Shown here in pieces: positions 18,224-27,554 of a DNA stretch of 64,000 nucleotides. The notes under the pieces were generated by a model that was not told the origin of the DNA, ran no database searches, and saw only the letters and a program-made list of their open reading frames with translations. Source of the DNA: Gammaproteobacteria bacterium (GTDB lineage: Bacteria; Pseudomonadota; Gammaproteobacteria; Steroidobacterales; Steroidobacteraceae); the NCBI GenBank assembly GCA_028870355.1, contig JAGWPU010000087.1, positions 1-64,000 of the forward strand. The letters run 5' to 3'. How positions within the stretch are numbered: the first letter of the stretch is position 1; the number at the start of each line of letters is the position of its first letter. The position numbers and the translations under genes are program-made.

Positions 18224-19138
18224 TCAGCGCCGCGCCTTGACCCGGTCGCGCGCCAGCGGCTGGCACATGCAGTGCACGGCGCCGCCGCCGTTCGCGATCA
18301 TCGAGACGTCGGGATCGTAGACGGTCAAGCCTTCCGCCCGACACGCAGCGACCAGCGCCTTGCTGGAGGACGGAACCAGGACGCGAGCGTTGCCCAACGC
18401 CACCACGTTCGTCCCGAGTTGCATCGCGTCCCCATAGGAGATCGGAATCACCCGGATCCGCCGCTCGCGCAGCCAGGTGACGAACTCGGGTTCGACTGCC
18501 TCGACGCAGCACACGGCAAGCCCTTCTTCCAGCATGCCCATTTGCACGTCGAGATGCAGGAAGTGGGGATCGAACGCATAGTGCTGGAATTCCCAGCCTT
18601 CGGCCTCGAACCAGTGGCGCAGCTGCCGAACGGCGGGTTCGACCGAGCGTTCCCCGGAATACCCGCAGACCGCGAGCCCGGGCTCGAGAACCATGAAATC
18701 CCCTCCCTCGACGTTGCCGGCAGTCACCAGGTCGTAGATTGGAATTTCCCTGTCGAGATAGAAGCGCAGGCAGCCGGCATATTCGCCGCGTCGATACACC
18801 TTCTCGAGTTGCATGATGATCGCACCCCACGGTGTCATCACACTGCTGTCGCGCGCGAAGATCTGATAGGGCAGCTCCGGCTCCGCCGGCAAGGTATGCA
18901 CCCGCACGTCCGCCTGGCGGTAGACGTCGAGCATCTCGCGGTATTGCCGGCACGCCACGTCGAAGTCGAAACGCAGTCCCACGCGCTCGGCGCGCTGCGC
19001 GACCGAGTTGCCGGGTTGCCAGGAAAAATGATCGATCGGTCCCACGAGGACGTCCCGCAGGACGCCATATTCACTGTCGATCCCCCAGTTCCGTGCCCGC
19101 GGCGTACCGCCGCCGGGCTTGCGCGTTCCGAGTGTCAT
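18224..19138 (-). CDS. Amidinotransferase-fold hydrolase (DDAH/arginine-deiminase-like)
   Basis: 304-residue cytoplasmic enzyme of the guanidine-modifying superfamily. The expected active-site set is present: D97 in FARDSS, E144 with D147 in NVEGGDF, H195 in HFLHLDV and nucleophile C290 in GGGAVHCMCQ. Such enzymes hydrolyse guanidino groups to ureido groups (arginine deiminase, DDAH) or move amidino groups. Length and motif spacing fit the hydrolases; the substrate is not known. ATG 19138 has AGGGAGA about 5 bases upstream. It lies 55 bp downstream of an M20 carbamoyl-amino-acid hydrolase gene on the same strand, suggesting a two-step guanidino to ureido to amine route (inference). Confidence 0.82.
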   Translation of the reverse strand: MTLGTRKPGGGTPRARNWGIDSEYGVLRDVLVGPIDHFSWQPGNSVAQRAERVGLRFDFDVACRQYREMLDVYRQADVRVHTLPAEPELPYQIFARDSSVMTPWGAIIMQLEKVYRRGEYAGCLRFYLDREIPIYDLVTAGNVEGGDFMVLEPGLAVCGYSGERSVEPAVRQLRHWFEAEGWEFQHYAFDPHFLHLDVQMGMLEEGLAVCCVEAVEPEFVTWLRERRIRVIPISYGDAMQLGTNVVALGNARVLVPSSSKALVAACRAEGLTVYDPDVSMIANGGGAVHCMCQPLARDRVKARR

Positions 19139-19193
19139 ACCGGTCTCCCTTGAAGAATTCGTGCTCTGCGCACGCCGCGTCCGAAGGCCTTCT

Positions 19194-20435
19194 TCAGACT
19201 CGCGCCGCCGCCCACACCGTCTGCAGCAGCACGTTGGCACCGGCTTCGAGGTCTTCCGGCTTCGCGTACTCCGCCTCGTTGTGGCTGAGACCGTCACGAC
19301 AGGGCACGAAAATCATCGCGGTCGGCGCGAACTTGGCCACGTAGAGCGAATCGTGCCCGGCACCGCTGACGATGCGTTCGTGGCGGAATCCCAGCGCCGC
19401 TGCGCTGCGCTCGACCAGCGCCACCAGCCCCGGGTCGAACTGCGTCGGCGGCATGTGCCATACGGTGTCGACTACCGCATCGACGCGCGCTCGGGCCGCG
19501 CTCTCGGCAACGAACGCGCGAAACGTCGCGACCATGGCATCCAGCTGCGCCGCGTCGGGGTGACGCAGGTCGAACGAGAGCACGAGTCGGTCCGGCACGG
19601 TGTTGCGCGATCCCGGCCGGATCTTCACGTCGCCGATCGTCGTCCGCCCCCACGGCGCCAGTGCCGCCGACAACTCGTAGGCACGTTCGATGATCGGCGC
19701 GGCGGCGCGCCACGGATCCCGACGCGATTCCATCGGTGTCGGTCCCGCGTGGCAGGCCTGTCCGGTGAGGGCCACGTCGAGCCAGTAGGCACCCTGGATC
19801 CCCGTCACGACGCCGATCGTGGAGCCCGAGGCCTCCAGAATCGGACCTTGCTCGATGTGCGCCTCGAATGCCGCGGCGTACGCGATCGCCCGGGCGGGCG
19901 TACGGCCACGATAGCCGATCCTCGCCAGCTCCTCGCCGAACACGCGCCCATCGCGGTCGCTGCGACCGAGCGCATAGTCGATGTCGAAGACACCGGCGAC
20001 GACGCCCGATCCGAGCATCGCGGGCGCGAAACGGCACCCCTCCTCGTTGGTCCAACTCACCAGTTCGATCGGACGATCGGTGACCAGGCGGTGATCCGCC
20101 AGCGTCCGAAGAACCTCCAGACCCGCGAGCACGCCGTAGACGCCGTCGAAACGGCCGCCGGTCGCCTGGGTGTCCAGATGGCTCCCGATCAGGACCGGCG
20201 CGGCCTCGTCCCGCCGCCCCGGCCACCTGGCGTAGAGGTTGCCGATCTCGTCGATCCGCACCACGCCATGGGCCGCCCGGGCCCAGTCGACGAACAGGTC
20301 GCGCCCTCGTCGATCCTCATCCGTGAGCGCCTGCCGGTTGCAACCACCCGCGACCGTCGCACCGATTCGCGCCATCTCGTCCAAGGTCGCGCGGAGCCGG
20401 GTGCCGTCGATTCTGATGTCCGTGATGTCGTTCAG
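19194..20435 (-). CDS. M20-family Zn-dependent hydrolase (N-carbamoyl-L-amino acid hydrolase / ureidopropionase type)
   Basis: About 413 residues. Metal-site motifs of the HyuC/AllC branch are present: GSHLDTQATGGRFDG, the NEEGCRFAPAMLGS segment, and AHIEQGPILE; the dimerisation segment GQACHAGPTPM follows and GHDS...SHNEAEYA is near the C-terminus. These enzymes remove carbamoyl groups from ureido acids, giving amine, CO2 and NH3. Start problem: family-like sequence (DGTRLRATLDEMARIGAT) begins before the first TTG (20384) and no ATG/GTG/TTG exists between it and an upstream stop; a CTG at 20435 has GGAG 7 bases upstream and is used here as the likely start. Conservative start is 20384. It diverges from a TetR gene, the probable regulator. 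Confidence 0.85.
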   Translation of the reverse strand: MNDITDIRIDGTRLRATLDEMARIGATVAGGCNRQALTDEDRRGRDLFVDWARAAHGVVRIDEIGNLYARWPGRRDEAAPVLIGSHLDTQATGGRFDGVYGVLAGLEVLRTLADHRLVTDRPIELVSWTNEEGCRFAPAMLGSGVVAGVFDIDYALGRSDRDGRVFGEELARIGYRGRTPARAIAYAAAFEAHIEQGPILEASGSTIGVVTGIQGAYWLDVALTGQACHAGPTPMESRRDPWRAAAPIIERAYELSAALAPWGRTTIGDVKIRPGSRNTVPDRLVLSFDLRHPDAAQLDAMVATFRAFVAESAARARVDAVVDTVWHMPPTQFDPGLVALVERSAAALGFRHERIVSGAGHDSLYVAKFAPTAMIFVPCRDGLSHNEAEYAKPEDLEAGANVLLQTVWAAARV

Positions 20436-20621
20436 ATGAGGTCTCCGATCTCGCCGATCGCCGCGGTCGGCGGTTGTTCCCGGGCCGCAGGTTAATCAAT
20501 TTCACCTCTGCAATTCAACCGACGCACGCGCACCCCGGCGACGCAGCGTCCTGCGGATCGAGTCGGCTCGGGAGCCTGCCGCGGTCGTTGTTGGTTCCTC
20601 CCGAATCTGCCACAGTAGCGC

Positions 20622-21398
20622 ATGGCTCGCCGCCCCTCCCGTGCCCGCAATCCCTCGCCGCCGAAACCCGCCGCCGTGGTCCCCACGCGCGAGCGCATCC
20701 TGAACGAGGTCGAGCGATTGATCGCCGCCCGAGGCGTCTACGGATTCACCTTGCAGGACGTGATCGTTCCGCTGCGAATGCGGGTACCGGCGATCTACAA
20801 GCATTACCGGAACCGGGATGACGTGCTGATCGAATTGGCGCGACGCTTCGTGAATCGTCTGGCGACCCAGTTCCCGATCACCCCGGGCGCGGATCCGATC
20901 TCGGCCCTGCGCGCGGCTCTCGATCAATTCGTGCTGTTCAAGCTGTCGAACCCAGCCTACGTCCGTCTGGCGCTTGCGGATTTCGCAACCCCGGACGGCG
21001 GGATGGAATACGTCAAGCTCGCCGCCGGCGGGTCGTTCGAAGACAACTTTTCGTCCGGTCCCCTGGCCCCGATGCACCGTCGCCTCGCGCAATTGCTGCG
21101 AGCGGCGGCGCGAACCGGCGCGGTGCGCGGCATCGATCCAACGGATTTCTATCGAATCATCAAGGCGACGCTCCTGATCCGCCTGGTATTCCCCGACGAT
21201 TCGCTGTTGTTGCGACCACCGACCAGGCCCGAGATCGCGGCGATTCAACAATGGCTGTGGGCGATCGCGCGCGGGATACTGTCGACCGGAACCGGCGACG
21301 ACGCCCGTGCAACCCGAACGCGCCGGCAACGCCTCACGATCCCTCCGCCGGTTCACGCGAAGGAGCGACATGCACGCCGACGACGCCCTGCGACGTGA
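20622..21398 (+). CDS. TetR/AcrR-family transcriptional regulator
   Basis: 258 residues with a basic N-terminal extension, then a TetR helix-turn-helix at about residues 22-70 (TRERILNEVERLIAARGVYGFTLQDV...MRVPAIYKHYRNRDDVLIELARRF) and a ligand-binding helical half. It diverges from the M20 hydrolase/amidinohydrolase pair, with a 186 bp intergenic region containing an imperfect GGTTAA...TTCAACC repeat (20490-20520), so it probably represses that pair in the absence of an inducer (inference). Its last 29 bp overlap the start of the Crp/Fnr gene. The basic tail (RTRRQRL...) is unusual for the family and may be poorly conserved. Confidence 0.87.
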   Translation: MARRPSRARNPSPPKPAAVVPTRERILNEVERLIAARGVYGFTLQDVIVPLRMRVPAIYKHYRNRDDVLIELARRFVNRLATQFPITPGADPISALRAALDQFVLFKLSNPAYVRLALADFATPDGGMEYVKLAAGGSFEDNFSSGPLAPMHRRLAQLLRAAARTGAVRGIDPTDFYRIIKATLLIRLVFPDDSLLLRPPTRPEIAAIQQWLWAIARGILSTGTGDDARATRTRRQRLTIPPPVHAKERHARRRRPAT

Positions 21399-22098
21399 GT
21401 TGCGCGATCACTACCTGTTTTCGGCGCTCACGGACGATCAGGTCGCTCGAGTTCTCTCGGCCGCGACGCAGCGGCGGTTCGGCGCGGGCGAGCACCTGTT
21501 CAGTCATCGCGATCCGGCAACCCGATTCTTCCTGCTGCGCAGTGGCGGGGCACAGCTCTTTCGGACATCGCCGGAAGGCAGCGAGAAGATCATGCGCCTG
21601 ATCCGTCCGGGCGAAACGTTCGCGGAGAGCATTCTGTTCATGGACGCGCCCCGGTATCCGGTCCATGGCGCAGGGATCGAGCCGGGCGAACTGATCGCGT
21701 TCGACCGCGATACGTTTCTCCAGATCCTGCAGGGCTCGTTCGCGACCTGTCGCGCCGTGATGGCGCAGATGAGTCGGCGCATTCAATCGCATTGGGACGA
21801 GATCGAGACGCTCGCATTGCAGAACAGCCGATATCGCATCGTGCACTACCTGTCCGCACTGATACCCGCCGACACCCGCGGGCGCGTCACGATGACGCTG
21901 CCCGCGCGCAAGATGCTGATCGCCGCGCACCTCGCGGTCACACCGGAAACCCTGTCGCGTACGCTGCGGACGCTGAGCGACGAAGGACTCATCGAGGTCG
22001 CCGGGGATGTCGTGACGATCCCGGACGCGCGGCGATTCCGGGAACGGGCCGCCGGCGATGTCGCGATCGCGCCGCTCGAGGACGTCCCGCCGGCTTGA
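21370..22098 (+). CDS. Crp/Fnr-family regulator, DNR-like (NO-responsive type)
   Basis: 242 residues: cyclic-nucleotide-binding-type beta roll (about 25-115), a long dimerisation helix, and a winged helix near the C-terminus with KMLIAAHLAVTPETLSRTL. The recognition helix has the E-x2-S-R pattern that in FNR/DNR reads TTGA half-sites. Only one Cys is visible in the whole protein, so it cannot carry FNR's four-Cys iron-sulfur cluster; this is the DNR type, which responds to NO through haem. Start ATG 21370 has AAGGAGCGAC upstream and overlaps the TetR gene. TTGA-N6-TCAA sites upstream of three denitrification-accessory units in this window are probable targets. Nitrate/NO control of the island is inferred. 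Confidence 0.86.
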   Translation: MHADDALRRELRDHYLFSALTDDQVARVLSAATQRRFGAGEHLFSHRDPATRFFLLRSGGAQLFRTSPEGSEKIMRLIRPGETFAESILFMDAPRYPVHGAGIEPGELIAFDRDTFLQILQGSFATCRAVMAQMSRRIQSHWDEIETLALQNSRYRIVHYLSALIPADTRGRVTMTLPARKMLIAAHLAVTPETLSRTLRTLSDEGLIEVAGDVVTIPDARRFRERAAGDVAIAPLEDVPPA

Positions 22099-22156
22099 GG
22101 GCGTACACGGCCGTCACGACCCGGCGTCAACCGACCCGCGCCGGTCACCGATCGGG

Positions 22157-22170
22157 TTGACCGGGATCAA
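22157..22170 (+). promoter_or_regulatory. FNR/DNR box and class-II promoter before the oxidase-like operon
   Basis: TTGACCGGGATCAA matches TTGAT-N4-ATCAA in 9 of 10 defined positions. Its centre (22163.5) is 31 bp from the centre of a -10-like CATGAT (22192-22197), the spacing of activator-dependent class-II FNR promoters. Transcription should start near 22205, so the ATGs at 22193 and 22196 are upstream of the message. Confidence 0.72.
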
Positions 22171-22207
22171 GGCGCCCGCCGCCGGGCGGTGCATGATGGC
22201 TCGCATC

Positions 22208-23572
22208 ATGGTCGCAAGCCGCCTTTCCCGCTGGACTCCGCACTTCTTCGCGCTGGCGCTCGTGAACTTCGTCGGCGCCCAGGCGCTCGTGCTCGGCGGA
22301 GTCACCTGGCCGGCGGAGTCGCTGGGATCCGCGGGGACGCTCGTCGCGATCCATCTGCTCGTGATCGGCTGGCTGCTGCTGCTCGTTCTCGGCGCGCTGT
22401 TCCAGTTCGTCCCGGTGATCACGACGCGGCCGCTCGAAAGCCAGACCGCGGCCCTGGTGTGCCTCGTCGCGGTCGAAGGGGGACTCCTCGGAATGATCGC
22501 CGGGTTCGTCGGCGCTACCGGCGGCATTCCCGGACTCTCCGGGTCCTTGCCCGTCGGCGGCGGTCTGGTGACGATCGGAATCCTGATCGCGGCGTGGAAT
22601 GTCGGCGTCCCGCTCGCTCGCTGCCGACCCGGGTCGCTGCCCGGACGCATGGTGATGACCGGACTCGCATTCCTCGCCGCCACGGTCACACTGGGCCTGC
22701 TCTTCGGATCGGTGCTGTCGGCGCCGGCGGCGCTGCCGCGACTCGCACCGGTTCTCGCTGCGGTCGGGGATCACGCGCTCGCCGGACTCGGCGGCTGGTT
22801 CACGCTCACCGCGATGGGGGTCAGCTACAAATTGCTCCCGATGTTCATGCTCGCCCCCGAGGAACGCGGTGCGCTCGGTCGCGGCGTGCACGTCGTCGGC
22901 GCGGCGGGATTCGCGGTCGCGATCGTCGCAGGGCTCGCGACGATCTGGCATCCGGCCGCCGCGTTGATCGATCTGCAGCACGCCGGCGAGATCGCGATCG
23001 GAGTCGCGACCGCGCTGTATCTGTGGGACGTCCGGCGGATGTATCGTGAGCGAAAGCGCAGCGTGATCGAGCTCCACGATCGGGCGGCGATCGGCGCCTT
23101 CGCATTTCTCGGGGTAGCACTCGCGCTGGCCGCCGCAGCGGCGGCGGTGCACCGGCTCGACGGCATCGCACCGGCCCTCGTCTTCCTGATCGTCTTCGGC
23201 TGGCTCGGCGGCCTCGGCATCACACAGCTCTACAAGATCGTTCCGTTCCTGGCGTGGCTCGTTCGTTACGGCGGACGACTGGGCCGCGGGCCCGTTCCGC
23301 GGGTGCAGGACCTGGTGCGGGACGGCGCGGCACTGCCCTGGTTCGTCGCGTACGGAGCCGGCGTGTCGATCGCGGCGGTCGCCGCGGTACTTCGGTGGCC
23401 CACCGCGTTTCGCATCGGCATGGTGCCGGTCACGATCGCAACGATCGGGCTGTGCCTCGAGTACTGGCGGGCCTGGCATGCACGCTATGTCGGCACCGCG
23501 CCAAGCGTCGCGACGGCACGACCGCTCTCGACACCTTCATCCCTGTCCGCTCACCCAGGAGACCGACCCTGA
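22208..23572 (+). CDS. Heme-copper-oxidase subunit-I-like membrane protein (non-canonical)
   Basis: 454-residue protein with about 12 transmembrane helices. Segments such as AIHLLVIGWLLLLVLGALFQFVPV and DHALAGLGGWFTLTAMGVSYKLLPMF resemble the CcoN/NorB-like subunit I fold that recurs next to DUF2249 and hemerythrin genes in denitrifiers. I see no adjacent His-His pair for a CuB-type site and few membrane histidines, so it is unlikely to be a working terminal oxidase; role unknown, perhaps a haem-binding NO/O2-related protein. Upstream ATGs (22193, 22196) lie in the predicted -10, so ATG 22208 is preferred, giving an almost leaderless mRNA. It overlaps the DUF2249 gene by 1 bp (TGATG). Confidence 0.78.
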   Translation: MVASRLSRWTPHFFALALVNFVGAQALVLGGVTWPAESLGSAGTLVAIHLLVIGWLLLLVLGALFQFVPVITTRPLESQTAALVCLVAVEGGLLGMIAGFVGATGGIPGLSGSLPVGGGLVTIGILIAAWNVGVPLARCRPGSLPGRMVMTGLAFLAATVTLGLLFGSVLSAPAALPRLAPVLAAVGDHALAGLGGWFTLTAMGVSYKLLPMFMLAPEERGALGRGVHVVGAAGFAVAIVAGLATIWHPAAALIDLQHAGEIAIGVATALYLWDVRRMYRERKRSVIELHDRAAIGAFAFLGVALALAAAAAAVHRLDGIAPALVFLIVFGWLGGLGITQLYKIVPFLAWLVRYGGRLGRGPVPRVQDLVRDGAALPWFVAYGAGVSIAAVAAVLRWPTAFRIGMVPVTIATIGLCLEYWRAWHARYVGTAPSVATARPLSTPSSLSAHPGDRP

Positions 23573-24099
23573 TGGAACCCTTGACTCTCGATCTGCGCGA
23601 TGAGCTGCGCCGCGGCGGCGAGCCGCTCCCCCGGATCCTCGACGCCGTCGCCCGGCTCGCGCCCGCACAGGACCTGCGCTTGCTGACCACGTTCGAGCCG
23701 TTCCCGCTGTACGCGGTCCTCGGCCGCAAGGGATTCGGTCACGAGGCGATACACCACGGCGAGGGCGACTGGGAGATCCGGTTTCGGCCTGACGCGCAGC
23801 GCGCGCCCACGAAGCCCGCCGCCGCGCCGGCCGCGTCGACCCCGGCGACTCCGGCGACCCCGGCGACCGAGGGATGGCCGACGCCGAGCGTCGTCCTCGA
23901 CAACCGGGGCCTGCAACCGCCCGAACCGATGGTTCGGATACTCGACGCGTTCGAGCACCTCGATGCCGGCGCGGTGCTGGAGGCCGTGAACGAACGCGAT
24001 CCGGTGTTCCTCTATCCGGAACTGCAGGCGCGCGGTGCGGCGATCCACACCGAGAAAGTCGCGGACGGCGTGCGGCTGCTGATCCGCCGCGCAGGGTGA
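23572..24099 (+). CDS. Tandem DUF2249-domain protein
   Basis: 175 residues with two DUF2249 domains (about 1-75, LDLRDELRRGGEPLPRILDAVA...PFPLYAVL; and about 105-175, LDNRGLQPPEPMVRILDAF...DPVFLYPEL). The joining linker is a low-complexity Pro/Ala/Thr repeat with ATPATPATPA. Each domain is a small TusA-like/SirA-like fold found in denitrification clusters, with no established activity. ATG 23572 overlaps the upstream stop by one base, and the DUF59 gene follows after 5 bp, so the three genes form one operon under the DNR-type promoter at 22157. Confidence 0.82.
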   Translation: MEPLTLDLRDELRRGGEPLPRILDAVARLAPAQDLRLLTTFEPFPLYAVLGRKGFGHEAIHHGEGDWEIRFRPDAQRAPTKPAAAPAASTPATPATPATEGWPTPSVVLDNRGLQPPEPMVRILDAFEHLDAGAVLEAVNERDPVFLYPELQARGAAIHTEKVADGVRLLIRRAG

Positions 24100-24104
24100 T
24101 CCCG

Positions 24105-24422
24105 ATGAACGACCTCGTCGTCCCCGATGCGGACGCCGTCACCGACGCGCTTCGGGACGTGATCGACCCCGAACTCGGGTACAACATCGTCGACCTCGGA
24201 CTGATCTACGCGCTCGCGATCGAGGACGGCGTGGTCACGCTGAGCATGACGATGACGACCCCGGGTTGTCCGGCGCAGGATTACCTGATCGCCGGCGTCG
24301 AAGACCGAATCCGGCAATTGCCGGGCGTCACGGACCTTAAGGTCGACGTCGTGTGGGAACCGCCCTGGTCGCCGCAACGCATGTCGCCACTCGCCCGGGC
24401 GCAATTCGGGATCGCGGACTAG
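24105..24422 (+). CDS. DUF59/MIP18-family metal-sulfur cluster assembly protein
   Basis: 105-residue protein with the complete DUF59 pattern: ALRDVIDPELGYNIVDLGLIY and the conserved TTPGCPAQDYL segment with its Cys, then VDVVWEPPWSPQRM. Relatives (SufT, PaaD, MIP18) help insert or repair iron-sulfur clusters. In a denitrification setting it may protect or rebuild [Fe-S] centres attacked by NO, perhaps in NarGH (inference). It starts 5 bp after the DUF2249 gene and is the last gene of that operon. Confidence 0.86.
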   Translation: MNDLVVPDADAVTDALRDVIDPELGYNIVDLGLIYALAIEDGVVTLSMTMTTPGCPAQDYLIAGVEDRIRQLPGVTDLKVDVVWEPPWSPQRMSPLARAQFGIAD

Positions 24423-24460
24423 CGGCGCGGGTCGCTCCCCACGGACTCCCCTGTCGCACG

Positions 24461-24489
24461 TTGACGCAGGATCGGTCATCGGCAAGGAT
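24461..24489 (+). promoter_or_regulatory. Possible sigma-70 promoter for DUF6494-hemerythrin genes
   Basis: TTGACG (24461-24466) and AAGGAT (24484-24489) are separated by 17 bp. The -35 is 5/6 to consensus, the -10 only 3/6. Transcription would begin near 24496, leaving a 66-nt leader before ATG 24562. A TTGAC half-site is here, but I do not see a second FNR half-site. Confidence 0.35.
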
Positions 24490-24561
24490 TCGTACTGTCG
24501 TGGCCGGCACACGGCCGACCCGGCGCCACACCGGCAGGTCACCGACGAGAGGGAGCACGAC

Positions 24562-24768
24562 ATGAACGAAGAAGCCTTCAACATGAGCATCCGCAAGTTA
24601 CTCAAGATGTTCGGCATCACCGCCCAGCGCGAGATCGAGCATGCAGTCGCGAAAGCCCGGGAGAGCGGCCGGCTCGGCGGCGCTGGGACGCTGCCCGCGA
24701 AGGTGACGCTGGAGATCGCCCAGATCGGACTGCGCGCCGAGATCGACGGGCAGATCGACCTCGGCTAG
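24562..24768 (+). CDS. DUF6494 small protein
   Basis: 68-residue soluble protein starting MNEEAFNMSIRKLLKMFGIT, followed by SQREIEHAV-like helix and an LPAKVTLEIAQIGLRAEIDG beta part. This is the DUF6494 pattern, of unknown function, seen beside hemerythrin and denitrification genes. GAGGGAG lies about 8 bases before ATG 24562. It sits 27 bp before the hemerythrin gene on the same strand, so the two are probably co-transcribed. Confidence 0.78.
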   Translation: MNEEAFNMSIRKLLKMFGITAQREIEHAVAKARESGRLGGAGTLPAKVTLEIAQIGLRAEIDGQIDLG

Positions 24769-24795
24769 CGAACGAGGCGCGCGCGGCGAGAGACG

Positions 24796-25256
24796 ATGAC
24801 GACACTCACCGAGATCATGAGCGATCACCACGCTTGGTGCGACGCGCGCATCCACGAGATCGCGTCCGACGTCGACCGGTCCGCCTGGGCCGATGCCCGG
24901 ACGCACGCATCCATGGCTCGGCACGCCCTGGAGTGGCACATCGGCGCGGAGGAGACCACGCTGTTTCCCGCCTTCGAGACCGCGACCGGCAACCCCCGGG
25001 GACCCACCGAGGTCATGCGTCACGAGCACGAGCGGATCCGTGCACTCTTCGCCGCCTGTGACGCGGCGATCGAGCAGCGGCGCGCACCGGCCGCGACCGA
25101 AGCGATCGCTCGACTGAAGGAGTTGCTGAATCAGCACAACCTGAAGGAAGAGCGGATCCTGTATCCGTGGTGCGAGCAGGCGCTCGGTGAACGCGTCGAT
25201 TCCGTCGTCACCGAACTCGAGGCCCGCATCCGCGAGGTGTCGCCGGGAACGATCGA

Positions 25257-25260
<4 letters not shown>
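24796..25260 (+). CDS. Hemerythrin-like (HHE) diiron protein
   Basis: 154-residue four-helix bundle. The metal-binding pattern is present: SDHHAWCD near the start, LEWHIGAEETTLFPAFE, MRHEHERIRALF, and LLNQHNLKEERILYPWCEQ. Such domains bind a diiron centre and store or sense O2 or NO; some (YtfE/DnrN type) repair NO-damaged clusters. In this island an NO-related or oxygen-related role is likely, but I cannot tell sensing from repair. It shares stop-codon bases with the convergent ligase gene (overlapping CTAA at 25257-25260). Confidence 0.86.
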
Positions 25261-26840
<1,580 letters not shown>

Positions 26841-26899
26841 CCGACGCTCGCAGGATCCTCGGGCAGCTTCGCTTGAAGCGTAAACAGGTAATCCGGTAC

Positions 26900-26905
26900 T
26901 ATAAT
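26900..26905 (+). promoter_or_regulatory. Consensus TATAAT -10 element between ligase and rubrerythrin genes
   Basis: Perfect TATAAT, 78 bp before ATG 26984. The nearest -35-like TTGAAG (26873-26878) is 21 bp away, too far for a standard promoter, so an activator or another sigma factor may help. The surrounding TACTATAATA is nearly symmetric and could also serve the divergent ligase gene. Confidence 0.45.
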
Positions 26906-26920
26906 ACGCACATCGCCGGT

Positions 26921-26980
26921 CCCGAGACAACCCTGCCCGAGACAACCCTGCCCGAGCGAGGCCTGCCCAAGCGAGGAGGA
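26921..26980 (+). repeat. Four 15-bp tandem units in the leader of the rubrerythrin-like gene
   Basis: Units CCCGAGACAACCCTG (26921-26935) and an identical copy (26936-26950) are followed by diverged CCCGAGCGAGGCCTG (26951-26965) and CCCAAGCGAGGAGGA (26966-26980). The last unit supplies the GAGGAGG ribosome site 3 bp before the start at 26984. Being multiples of 15, copies could be gained or lost without shifting frame. Confidence 0.75.
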
Positions 26981-26983
26981 TCG

Positions 26984-27526
26984 ATGCGCGAAGAGGACGC
27001 GAGTCACCGGACGACGAACCCCAGAATCGGCTCCGTGGCCGACCTGGTCGCGATCGCGCATCGGATCGAAACCGATGCGGTCGAACGGTATCAGCTGCTT
27101 GCCGACCAGATGGAGACCCACAACAACGTCGAACTGACCCGGATGTTCCTCGATCTGGCACGCGCCGAGCGACTGCACGCCGAGGAGATTCATCGACTGG
27201 CCAAGGATCGGGGTATCGTGGAATCCCTCGATCCGATCGGACCGTGGCGGGGCGACGGTCCCGAGGCGATCGACCTCGGGGAGGCCCATTATCGAATGAC
27301 GCCGTACGATGCATTGCGGCTCGCGCTCGCCGGCGAGCAGCGCGCACTCGCGTTCTACGGAGAGTTGGCCGCGGCGCACCCGGATCCGGCCGTGCGCAAG
27401 CTCGCTGGCGCGCTCGCCGACGAGGAGCAGGAGCACGTCGATCTGTGCCACCGCTTGTTGCATCGCTATCCAGCCGTCGAGACCGATCGAGACGCCGATC
27501 CCGACCGGCCGCCCGCCGGGGATTGA
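26984..27526 (+). CDS. Ferritin-like/rubrerythrin-type diiron protein
   Basis: 180-residue all-helical protein of the ferritin-like (COG1633) group. Iron-ligand Glu/His patterns occur in four helices: ETDAVERYQLLADQME, ARAERLHAEEIHRL, LALAGEQRALAFYGELA and LADEEQEHVDLCHRLL. It lacks the C-terminal rubredoxin domain of classic rubrerythrin. Such proteins reduce peroxide or handle oxidised iron. ATG 26984 follows a strong GAGGAGG; a longer in-frame reading from 26873 would run through the promoter and the tandem repeat and is not used. It sits among other diiron genes of the island (two hemerythrins, DUF6306). Confidence 0.85.
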   Translation: MREEDASHRTTNPRIGSVADLVAIAHRIETDAVERYQLLADQMETHNNVELTRMFLDLARAERLHAEEIHRLAKDRGIVESLDPIGPWRGDGPEAIDLGEAHYRMTPYDALRLALAGEQRALAFYGELAAAHPDPAVRKLAGALADEEQEHVDLCHRLLHRYPAVETDRDADPDRPPAGD

Positions 27527-27554
27527 CCATCGCCGGCGCGCCAGATCGCACGGT

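Noticed and set aside
24461-24475. Possible fourth FNR/DNR box (TTGACGCAGGATCGG)
   Set aside because: Only the first half-site fits; the second half is off in sequence and spacing.
26873-26983. N-terminal extension of the rubrerythrin-like protein through the 15-bp repeats
   Set aside because: It would cross a perfect TATAAT and lacks a ribosome site; ATG 26984 has GAGGAGG.
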